Below are positions 57,863 to 64,000 of a stretch of 64,000 bases of DNA, one piece after another (the stretch's first letter is position 1; each line of letters begins with the position of its first letter). Source of the DNA: an uncultured Alistipes sp. Its GTDB lineage: Bacteria; Bacteroidota; Bacteroidia; Bacteroidales; Rikenellaceae. Made by a program: the position numbers and the translations under genes. The notes below the pieces were generated by a model that was given only the letters and a program-made list of their open reading frames with translations, made no database searches and was not told where the DNA came from. Location of the stretch: contig CAJTYA010000009.1 in NCBI GenBank assembly GCA_910583985.1, positions 43,262-107,261 of the forward strand, read 5' to 3'.

Positions 57863-58813
57863 CTAATCCTCCTTATCTCTTTTCGCCCTCGGATGGGCAT
57901 GGTTGTACACTTCCCGAAGTCGTTCTATGCTGTTGTGGGCATAGATCTGCGTGGCCTCCAGACTCGCATGCCCCATCAACTCCTGAATGACGCGGATATC
58001 GACGCCATGATTGAGCAGATGGGTGGCGAACGTGTGTCTGAGCACGTGCGGGCTGCTTTTGCCCTGTACGCCGGCCCCTTTCAAAACGGCATGAACGATA
58101 CGGTACACCTCGCTGCGGCTGACAGGTCGGCCGCGTTGAGATAAAATTAAGCAATTATTCCCGGATTCGCAAATATTCTGCCGATCCCTGAGCTCCAGAT
58201 AATGCCGGATGCGGGCGGCGACCGGTTCCACCACGGGCACGATGCGCTCCTTGTCCCCTTTGCCCCGGATTTTCACGCATCGGAAACCGTCCGAAAAATC
58301 GTCCGTCCGCACCCCGGTCAGCTCGGCGAGGCGCATGCCGGTCGAATAGAACAGCAGGATCACCAATGCGTCGCGCTCGGTCCGGAAGTCGTCCGAAGGT
58401 TCCCTGAAAGACTCCGCGATGCGCTGCATGCGGCTCTCCTCGACGAAAGAGGGCAGTCTGCGCGGCGCCCGCATCGACGGCAGACGTGCAAAGAGATCTT
58501 TATCCACGACCCGATGGCTGCGCAGATAACGGAAATAGGACTTGACAGACGAAATCTTGCGGTTGACGCTCCGCGCGGCGAGCTTTCCCTCGTCGCCGAG
58601 GGATACGACCCATGCCCGCAGATCGTCCAGCCGGACGGCCGCAGGGTCGAAGTCCGCCGGCATGCCGTCCGGCGCGGGGTTCCCTTCGTCCGTACCCCGC
58701 ACCCGTTGCGTGCAGAAACGGGCGAACTGCCGGATGTCGTCGCCGTAGGCCCGGATCGTCCGTTCCGAGTAACGCTTTTCGGTACGCAGGTATGTCAGGT
58801 ATCGCTGGAACAT
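57863..58813 (-). CDS. tyrosine recombinase XerC/XerD-like
   Basis: 316 residues from MFQRYLTYLRTEKRYSERTI at the ATG at 58813. All catalytic residues are seen: R161 (STGMRLAEL), K185, H256 and R259 (HVLRHTFATHLL), H282 (GHASLEATQ) and Y291 (IYAH). A 25-residue acidic/Pro insert (about 37-61) lengthens the N-terminal domain. Likely the chromosome-dimer-resolution Xer enzyme, conserved beside hpf and rpsU in Bacteroidales, rather than a mobile integrase. XerC versus XerD is not decided. Confidence 0.93.
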   Translation of the reverse strand: MFQRYLTYLRTEKRYSERTIRAYGDDIRQFARFCTQRVRGTDEGNPAPDGMPADFDPAAVRLDDLRAWVVSLGDEGKLAARSVNRKISSVKSYFRYLRSHRVVDKDLFARLPSMRAPRRLPSFVEESRMQRIAESFREPSDDFRTERDALVILLFYSTGMRLAELTGVRTDDFSDGFRCVKIRGKGDKERIVPVVEPVAARIRHYLELRDRQNICESGNNCLILSQRGRPVSRSEVYRIVHAVLKGAGVQGKSSPHVLRHTFATHLLNHGVDIRVIQELMGHASLEATQIYAHNSIERLREVYNHAHPRAKRDKED

Positions 58814-58824
58814 CTTGTATAAGA

Positions 58825-58849
58825 GAATACGGATAAGTCGAGCGCAAAT
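58825..58849 (-). repeat. promoter-like repeat, copy 1
   Basis: Plus-strand GAATACGGATAAGTCGAGCGC then AAAT; on minus TTTGC-TCG-CTTATCCGTATTC. First of three related units between the Xer gene and rpsU. Confidence 0.5.
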
Positions 58850-58893
58850 CGAATGACTCCGGCAAATTGCCGGAGCGGTATCTTCGGCACAGC

Positions 58894-58920
58894 CAAAGAT
58901 ACGAATAAGCGAGGGCAAAA
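58894..58920 (-). promoter_or_regulatory. promoter-like repeat, copy 2, with -7 box TATCTTTG
   Basis: Minus strand TTTTGCCCTCGCTTATTCG followed by TATCTTTG (58901-58894). The -7 match is exact; the TTTG upstream is 14 bp away, closer than usual. Likely promoter of the Xer-hpf pair, about 80 bp before the ATG. Confidence 0.5.
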
Positions 58921-58969
58921 AGCACGCAAACCCGCTTTTTGCCGAGCAGGAATATCTAAAAAACGAAGC

Positions 58970-58997
58970 CGAAGACACGAATAAGCCGACTGCAAAC
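58970..58997 (-). repeat. promoter-like repeat, copy 3
   Basis: Plus-strand CGAAGACACGAATAAGCCGA then CTGCAAAC; on minus TTTGCAGTCGGCTTATTCG followed by TGTCTTCG, a degraded version of copy 2. A shorter echo (GAAGACACGAAAAA) runs into the rpsU terminator. Confidence 0.5.
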
Positions 58998-59049
58998 GCC
59001 CCCTTCGTTCCGCCGGGGCGAACCGCAGACGAGAAACCGAAGACACGAA

Positions 59050-59083
59050 AAAACCGTCGGGAACGATCGTTCCCGACGGTTTT
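59050..59083. terminator. terminator after rpsU, perfect palindrome
   Basis: A 34-bp perfect palindrome (AAAACCGTCGGGAACGA and complement, centre 59066/59067) with T-runs on both sides, 46 bp after the rpsU stop. Confidence 0.85.
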
Positions 59084-59128
59084 ATGAATAAAGCCCGACC
59101 CCTCTGGGGATCGACGCTTGCGGACGAT

Positions 59129-59320
59129 CTATTCGTCGTCGCGGTCCATGTGTTCCACGTAAATCGCGTGCAGCTTGTTTTCGCGGGCTACGACCGACGG
59201 TTTGGTGAAATACTGGCGGCGGCGGAGTTCTTTGAGGACGCCCGTTCTTTCGTATTTTCTTTTGAATTTTTTCAGAGCGCGTTCGATGTTTTCGCCCTCT
59301 TTGATCGGCATGACAATCAT
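59129..59320 (-). CDS. rpsU: 30S ribosomal protein S21 (bS21)
   Basis: 63 residues from MIVMPIKEGENIERALKKFK at the ATG at 59320; contains KELRRRQYFTKPSV. In Bacteroidota bS21 with bS6 and bS18 helps sequester the anti-Shine-Dalgarno end of 16S rRNA. The preceding bases (TTAAAAAAACATTTTACAAC) contain no Shine-Dalgarno, unlike the rpsU leaders described in Flavobacteriia. It follows the helix-hairpin-helix gene by 65 bp. Confidence 0.96.
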   Translation of the reverse strand: MIVMPIKEGENIERALKKFKRKYERTGVLKELRRRQYFTKPSVVARENKLHAIYVEHMDRDDE

Positions 59321-59385
59321 GTTGTAAAATGTTTTTTTAATGAATAATCGAAATTCGGTCGGTTTTCGGCGCCCGACAAGCGCTT

Positions 59386-60810
59386 TTATTTCGTTTCGAA
59401 ACATAGATACGGACCGAGCCTATCGGCCTCGTCCGTCGTCAGAATATGTCGTTCTGTCAAATCCTCTATGCTGCGCCAACCTCCTTTCAATTGCCGGTAC
59501 TTCAAAATCCTGTTCAACATCCTGTCCGTCAGGTAAGGATGCCCCTTCATTGCCGAAGGGTGCGCAAAGTTAATATCAATTTTTCGAATTTTACCACTCT
59601 CTACGCGAATTTGTTGCGAAATAAGACCGAAATTCCGGTCCGTCATCCCTTCGATCTCCCGCAACTGCTCCACGGCGACATATCCGCCGAGCCGTTCCCG
59701 GTAGCGGACGATGCGGCCGGCCGTGAGCGGACCGATCCCCCGGAGCGTCGTCAGCACAGCCGAGTCCGCTCCGTTGAGCTCGACCGGGAGGGATGTCTTT
59801 TCGGAAGGTTTCGCGAACGACTCCTCCCGGTCCGAAGCACCGGAGGACGCCCCGGCCGCTCCCTCTTCGGCGACTTTTGCGGACGCGTTTTCAGGGATAG
59901 TCCCGTTCTCCGAATCCGCCGCGTCCTTCCGGATATAACCGGGCGCGATGCGGATATAGGGCTCCAGACGACGGTAGTTCCGCTCCGAAACCGTATAACA
60001 ACGGGCGAAATCCTCCGCACGGCGGAACACGGCCCCTGCGGCACGGTAGCGCAGTATGGCGGCGGCTTGCTTCGGCGTGAAGCCCAACCGTTCCAACTCC
60101 TCGCCCGTCACCGTGTTCGGATCGAAGAAAAACGGTTCGGCATCTTCGGGCCGGGCCGAGCGGGCCGGGGCAGAGGAAGTTTCCGCCGCAGTGCCCTCCC
60201 GAAAAGCCGGAGCAGTGATTTTCCCCGAACCGTCTCCGGCCTTCGGCCGAACCTCCTGCGCCCGTTCCGCTCCGTCCTTGCGGACATAGCCGGGGGCGAT
60301 GCGGATATAGGGTTCCAAACGCCGGTAGTTTCGCTCCGAAACCGTATAACAACGGGCGAAATCCTCCGCGCGGCGGAACACGGCACCCGCGGAACGGTAG
60401 CGCAGTATGGCGGCGGCCTGCTTCGGCGTGAAGCCCAAGCGTTCCAGCTCCTCACCCGTCACCGTGTTCGGATCGAAGAAGAACGGTTCGGCATCTTCGG
60501 GCCGCGCCGAACGGGCCGGGGCAGAGGAAGTTTCCGCCGCAGCACCCTTCCGGAGAGCCGGACCGGACGTTTTGTCCGAACGGAACGCCCCGTCCCGAAC
60601 AACGGCCCCCCCTTTCTCCCCGACGGACCGGGCCGAATCGGACGACCGCCCGGCATACTGCGTGAACCCTCTCCCGAACCGGGGTTCGTCCAACCACAGA
60701 AACAACAGCGAAAGCGCCGCCAGCAATGGGACGAGCAGCAGCACGCGCCGGCCTTCCCGATCCGAAAAGGTCGAAAAGGCATGCCAGAGCGCTCGGAGCC
60801 GTTCTTTCAT
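59386..60810 (-). CDS. membrane-anchored helix-hairpin-helix (ComEA-like) protein with internal duplication
   Basis: 474 residues. One membrane helix (about 23-40, VLLLVPLLAALSLLFLW) puts the rest outside the cytoplasm. Two nearly identical blocks (about 91-179 and 208-296) each have a Pro/Ala linker, FFFDPNTVTGEELERLGFTP (a ComEA-type helix-hairpin-helix entry) and a RYRSAGAVFRRAEDFARCYT core. Two more diverged helix-hairpin-helix units follow (about 345-474, LTTLRGIGPLTAGRIVRYR and HPYLTDRMLNRILKYRQL). ComEA proteins bind incoming DNA; most Bacteroidota relatives are uncharacterised. It is 13 bp after ubiD-like gene, same operon. Confidence 0.85.
   Translation of the reverse strand: MKERLRALWHAFSTFSDREGRRVLLLVPLLAALSLLFLWLDEPRFGRGFTQYAGRSSDSARSVGEKGGAVVRDGAFRSDKTSGPALRKGAAAETSSAPARSARPEDAEPFFFDPNTVTGEELERLGFTPKQAAAILRYRSAGAVFRRAEDFARCYTVSERNYRRLEPYIRIAPGYVRKDGAERAQEVRPKAGDGSGKITAPAFREGTAAETSSAPARSARPEDAEPFFFDPNTVTGEELERLGFTPKQAAAILRYRAAGAVFRRAEDFARCYTVSERNYRRLEPYIRIAPGYIRKDAADSENGTIPENASAKVAEEGAAGASSGASDREESFAKPSEKTSLPVELNGADSAVLTTLRGIGPLTAGRIVRYRERLGGYVAVEQLREIEGMTDRNFGLISQQIRVESGKIRKIDINFAHPSAMKGHPYLTDRMLNRILKYRQLKGGWRSIEDLTERHILTTDEADRLGPYLCFETK
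59921..60560 (-). repeat. 351-bp direct duplication inside the helix-hairpin-helix gene
   Basis: Two copies offset by exactly 351 bp (117 codons): for example GATGCGGATATAGGG at 59947 and 60298 on plus. About 280 bp of each copy are nearly identical, with mostly synonymous differences; the linker between is more diverged. It keeps the frame. Confidence 0.9.
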
Positions 60811-60823
60811 CGTTTGGAGAAAA

Positions 60824-62662
60824 TCAATATTCGGCGCCGGGACGCTTCTGCAACGCGCCGTATTTCACCGAGGGAGATTCGACGAACCCGCCCAGACCGT
60901 ATTCGTTCCACCGGGCATCCACCCGCGCGATCGTCTCGGCCGACGAAGCCACGACATTGGGCCAACGACGGTCGAATCCGTTCACGCCGCCGGCCTTGGT
61001 CCTCGCGTCCAGCACGACGACGTCGCCTGCTATCGTCACGTCGCGCGACGGATCGCAGTTCGACGAGGCAAGCCACAGCCTGTCGTCGCACGACAAGCCT
61101 TCCGCCTCCCGGTCCAGCACGACGACCCACCGGAGGCCCACCGCACCGTTCCGCCGCAGGAACGCCCCGACGTCCATGCCGTCCCGTCCGGCGAACAGCC
61201 ACAGCCCGCCCCACGTCTCGGCCGGCGCAGCATCGACCGCTTCGACGCCTTCGCAGCAGGTCCAGACGGCAGGCAACGCAACGGGATCGACGGGTCCGTC
61301 CGGCACGACCGTCGTCAGATCGACGGCCAGCTTCCCGCCCAAACCCATCTGCGGAGCGGCATGGTCGAGCACATCGAGCGGTCCGCGGGACAGCAGGATG
61401 TCGTCCGGAACGCGCATCCGGCGAAGCGAACGCCCCAGACGCTCCGCATCCCGGACCCCGTCGGCGAAAGCCGTCACGACCATGAACTTGTTGAACATCA
61501 TCTGCCCGGCGCCCCAGAGCGACGAAGCCGCCCGCAGTCCCTGACCGGGATAGCTCGCGCGGATGTTCACGAGCGCTATGTTGTGCGCCACGCCCTGCCA
61601 AGGCATGTGCAGGTCGCCGACTTCGGGCAGCATCGCGCGACGGATCGGCGCCAGAAAAATCTTCTCGGTCGCTTTGGCGATATAGGCGTCCTCCTGCGGC
61701 GGCACGCCCACAATCGTCGCCGGATATACCGCCCCCCGGCGATGGGTGATCGCCGTGACATGGAACACCGGATAACGGTCTTCGAGCGAATAGAACCCGG
61801 TATGGTCGCCGAAAGGCCCTTCGACGACCTTCTCCTCCGCAGGATCGACGTACCCCTCGATGACGAAATCGCAGTCGGCGGGCACCCGCAGCCCGCAGCT
61901 CACGCACCGGACCAACTCCACGGGACGCCGACGCAGAAATCCGGCCAGCAGGTATTCGTCCATGTTGTCGGGTATCGGCGCGGTGGCGGCATAGGTATAG
62001 GCCGGATCGCCGCCCAAACAGACGGCCACAGGCATCCGGCGTCCCGCTGCACGATAGGCTTCGTAGTGGCGGGCACCGGTCTTGTGCATATGCCAGTGCA
62101 TGCCGGTCGTGCGGTCCGAAAATACCTGCATGCGGTACATGCCCACGTTGCGGATGCCCGTGCAGGGGTCTTCGGTATGGACCAGCGGCAACGTGACGAA
62201 GCGTCCGCCGTCATAGGGCCAGCAACGCAGCACGGGCAGCAAAGACAGCCGGGCCCGCTCCCCCTCCAGCACGACCTGCTGGCATTCGCCCCGGCCGCTT
62301 CGGTTGCGGGGCAGCCAGCGCGACATCTTCTCCAGCAGCGGCAGCATCCGCAGTTTGTCGGCCAGCGAAGGCTTCGGCGCAGTCAGTTCGGCAAACAGTC
62401 CGTCGATGCGCTCCGTCAGTTCGTCGAGCCGATCCACGCCTAACGCGAGCGCGATGCGACGGTCGGACCCCATCATGTTGGTCAGCACGGGAAACGGCGT
62501 ACCCGTATGTTCGAACAACAGCGCCCGGCCGCCGCCCGGCCGCTTCGACTCCCGGTCGGTCAGTTCGGCGATTTCGAGTTCGGGATCGACTTCGGCCGCG
62601 ACACGCACCAGTTCGCCGGCCCGTTCGAGCGCACGGATATATTCGGAAAGATTCTTATACAC
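60824..62662 (-). CDS. UbiD-family prenyl-FMN-dependent decarboxylase (GTG start)
   Basis: 612 residues. The family runs from VYKNLSEYIRALERAGELVR to the C-terminal KPGVYG equivalent; RPVELVRCVSCGLRVPADCD, VVEGPFGDHTGFY (with the conserved E-x-P-F-G) and HMPWQGVAHNIALVNI mark the prFMN and metal site. In Bacteroidota a menaquinone-pathway UbiD-like decarboxylase is expected, so that is the probable role; UbiX is not in the window. No ATG fits the conserved N-terminus, so GTG at 62662 is chosen; the longer open frame upstream lacks homology. Confidence 0.88.
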   Translation of the reverse strand: MYKNLSEYIRALERAGELVRVAAEVDPELEIAELTDRESKRPGGGRALLFEHTGTPFPVLTNMMGSDRRIALALGVDRLDELTERIDGLFAELTAPKPSLADKLRMLPLLEKMSRWLPRNRSGRGECQQVVLEGERARLSLLPVLRCWPYDGGRFVTLPLVHTEDPCTGIRNVGMYRMQVFSDRTTGMHWHMHKTGARHYEAYRAAGRRMPVAVCLGGDPAYTYAATAPIPDNMDEYLLAGFLRRRPVELVRCVSCGLRVPADCDFVIEGYVDPAEEKVVEGPFGDHTGFYSLEDRYPVFHVTAITHRRGAVYPATIVGVPPQEDAYIAKATEKIFLAPIRRAMLPEVGDLHMPWQGVAHNIALVNIRASYPGQGLRAASSLWGAGQMMFNKFMVVTAFADGVRDAERLGRSLRRMRVPDDILLSRGPLDVLDHAAPQMGLGGKLAVDLTTVVPDGPVDPVALPAVWTCCEGVEAVDAAPAETWGGLWLFAGRDGMDVGAFLRRNGAVGLRWVVVLDREAEGLSCDDRLWLASSNCDPSRDVTIAGDVVVLDARTKAGGVNGFDRRWPNVVASSAETIARVDARWNEYGLGGFVESPSVKYGALQKRPGAEY

Positions 62663-63610
62663 GGTTTTTCGTATGGATCGATTGCAAATTTGCAAAATTC
62701 GACACGGATAACCAACAGCATCCGCCACAAATCCGCACACCCTCCCCCGTCGCCGAAAAGAGCCCGACCCGAAACATCCCGCGCGACGGACCTCCGGACG
62801 ACATCCGATGTCCGGAAACGACATCCGACACCCCGCGCTACCGCGCACGAACGGCAAAACACCTCGCCGATTCCCGCGGCTTTCGAGAACGCCCCATCCG
62901 GACAGCGCCGTTCGAAACCGGGCACGGACATCCGGCCGTTCCCACCGGACAATGGACGTCCGCACTCCCTTTCCATAAAACAAGGGACACCCGTCCTTCC
63001 CGAATTCCGTTTGCGCGCGCCCCGTCTCCGCGAACCGGATTCCCCGAATGCGCCGGAACCGTACAGCAAGCCCCGCATCGGCCGCTACCACGTCCGTCGC
63101 TCATGCTCTTCCGAGTCCCTATCGTCTTCCGTCGAGAAATTCTGATCCGACGACAAAACGTCCGTTCCCCGGATCCGTCGCCCTTACGTTTCCTCATTCC
63201 TCCGAGCTTCGCCCCCGTCCGCAACCCGGTTTCGTCGGGAAACGTTCGTCTGCCGGCGGGAAAACGCCGGCCGCTCGCCCTTCTTCCCCCGCCGCCCCGT
63301 TCCGCCGGCTGCGGGCACTGTCTTCGAGCAACGCCCCGAAGAAAAGAACCTCCTTCCGGAGCGGTCGAACGTCCCCCTTCGTTTCCGGCGGGAAAGGGAG
63401 GACCGACTCCGTTCGACCGGTCCCGACAACGAAAAGAACCGATCCGAACGAGCCCCCCCCGAAACGCCGCACCTGAACGATATGCCCCGAACGCATCCCC
63501 GCCGGCAGGCGAACCGACCGGCGGCAAACCGCTTTCGCGAGAATCCGTCGCACTTTCGACACCGGCACGTCACCGCAAAACGAAGACCCGGCCGGGAAAA
63601 CACGAAAGGA
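62663..63610. other. GC-rich non-coding stretch between rpsT and the UbiD-like gene
   Basis: About 950 bp, C-rich on plus. A short A/T patch near 62680-62715 may hold the UbiD-gene promoter (no clear TAnnTTTG). No gene supported. Confidence 0.5.
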
Positions 63611-63650
63611 CAAAATACAAAAAAAGCCGTTCGCAAAGCGAACGGCCTTA
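63611..63650 (-). terminator. terminator after rpsT
   Basis: Stem GCCGTTCGC (63626-63634) with GCGAACGGC (63638-63646), loop AAA, then TTTTTTTGTATTTTG on minus. 24 bp past the rpsT stop. Confidence 0.9.
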
Positions 63651-63669
63651 TGTCTTTTGCGGATAGACC

Positions 63670-63921
63670 CTACAACGAGTTCACGTGAAGCTGAATGCTG
63701 CTTTTCAGGTTACCGGCTTTGTTCTTGTGGATGATGTTCACTTTGGCAAGTTTATCGAGCATAGCGGTCACTTTCGGAAGCAGAACCAGAGCGGCTTCTT
63801 TATCCGTCGTGTTACGCAGCGCTTTCATTGCGTTACGCGCCGTTTTGTGGTAATATTTGTTGCGCGTATTTTTGACAGCGGTCTGGCGTATTCTCTTTTT
63901 CGATGACTTATGGTTTGCCAT
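63670..63921 (-). CDS. rpsT: 30S ribosomal protein S20 (bS20)
   Basis: 83 residues, three-helix bundle binding the 5' and 3' domains of 16S rRNA. MANHKSSKKRIRQTAVKNTR at the start and KNKAGNLKSSIQLHVNSL at the end are canonical. It lies 30 bp downstream of tRNA-Glu and is probably read from the same transcript. Confidence 0.97.
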   Translation of the reverse strand: MANHKSSKKRIRQTAVKNTRNKYYHKTARNAMKALRNTTDKEAALVLLPKVTAMLDKLAKVNIIHKNKAGNLKSSIQLHVNSL

Positions 63922-63951
63922 TATCGTAAATTTAAAATCTTTCGTCTTTAG

Positions 63952-64000
63952 TAGCCCATAGGAGAATCGAACTCCTCTTTCAAGAATGAAAATCTTGCGT
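63952..64000 (-). tRNA. tRNA-Glu (anticodon TTC), 5' part outside window
   Basis: The 3' half is present: anticodon stem-loop CAAGATTTTCATTCTTG, T arm GAGGAGTTCGATTCTCC, acceptor ATGGGCT then A. The 5' acceptor and D arm lie beyond 64000. Confidence 0.88.

Noticed and set aside
57863..58813. Xer-like gene as a mobile-element integrase
   Set aside because: It is embedded in the conserved rpsU-xer-hpf order with complete housekeeping context and no att-like repeats, so a cellular Xer enzyme is more likely.
62663..63091. N-terminal extension of the UbiD-like frame
   Set aside because: No UbiD homology and low-complexity composition; conserved protein starts at the GTG at 62662.

Overview
The window looks like a housekeeping segment of a GC-rich member of the Bacteroidota, most likely order Bacteroidales and close to Alistipes/Rikenellaceae (the genus is an inference). 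Evidence: gene order secY-map-infA-rpmJ-rpsM-rpsK-rpsD-rpoA-rplQ; tRNA-Thr/tRNA-Tyr/tuf/tRNA-Trp/secE/nusG/rplK-rpoC; rpsU next to a Xer-type recombinase and hpf; almost no Shine-Dalgarno sequences; and many promoters of the Bacteroidota form TTTG-N19/20-TAnnTTTG.

Layout, left to right. 1-1182 is the N-terminal part of a ClC chloride channel, cut by the window edge. trpS (-) and an MsbA-like ABC exporter (+) diverge from a shared promoter region. A gene-poor stretch at 4.3-6.7 kb holds an orphan pair: a 41-residue small ORF overlapping (ATGA) a 131-residue hypothetical gene behind a strong leader hairpin. eno follows. From 9.8 to 28.4 kb one unbroken minus-strand cluster of 33 genes (str, S10, spc and alpha operons fused) runs from rpsL to rplQ, with its only convincing promoter upstream of rpsL.

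28.7-39 kb is accessory: a small hypothetical gene, an outer-membrane porin, a degenerate AAA_14/DUF4143 protein, uvrC, a PfkB sugar/nucleoside kinase, the frameshifted remains of a Bacteroides-type integrase, and a YqaA-like membrane protein. 39.7-53.0 kb is the second large minus-strand transcription unit (tRNA-Thr, tRNA-Tyr, tuf, tRNA-Trp, secE, nusG, rplK, rplA, rplJ, rplL, rpoB, rpoC). Then come yjbQ (+) and, all on minus, rnr, hpf, a Xer-like recombinase, rpsU, a membrane-anchored helix-hairpin-helix protein with a recent 351-bp internal duplication, a UbiD-family decarboxylase, rpsT and the 3' half of tRNA-Glu.

Almost all informational genes lie on the minus strand and the non-coding stretches are C-rich and G-poor on the plus strand, which fits a replication fork moving from high to low coordinates. 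The translation genes form co-transcribed blocks supplying ribosomal proteins, elongation factors, RNA polymerase and Sec translocon subunits. Between operons are several 0.7-1.5 kb GC-rich deserts where I find no gene. I found no CRISPR array, no rRNA and no intact mobile element. The most interesting candidates are the structured leader/coupled small-ORF locus (5.0-5.6 kb), the putative pseudo-ATPase (30.7-31.9 kb), the duplicated helix-hairpin-helix gene (59.4-60.8 kb), and a family of promoter-like repeats upstream of the Xer gene (58.8-59.0 kb).
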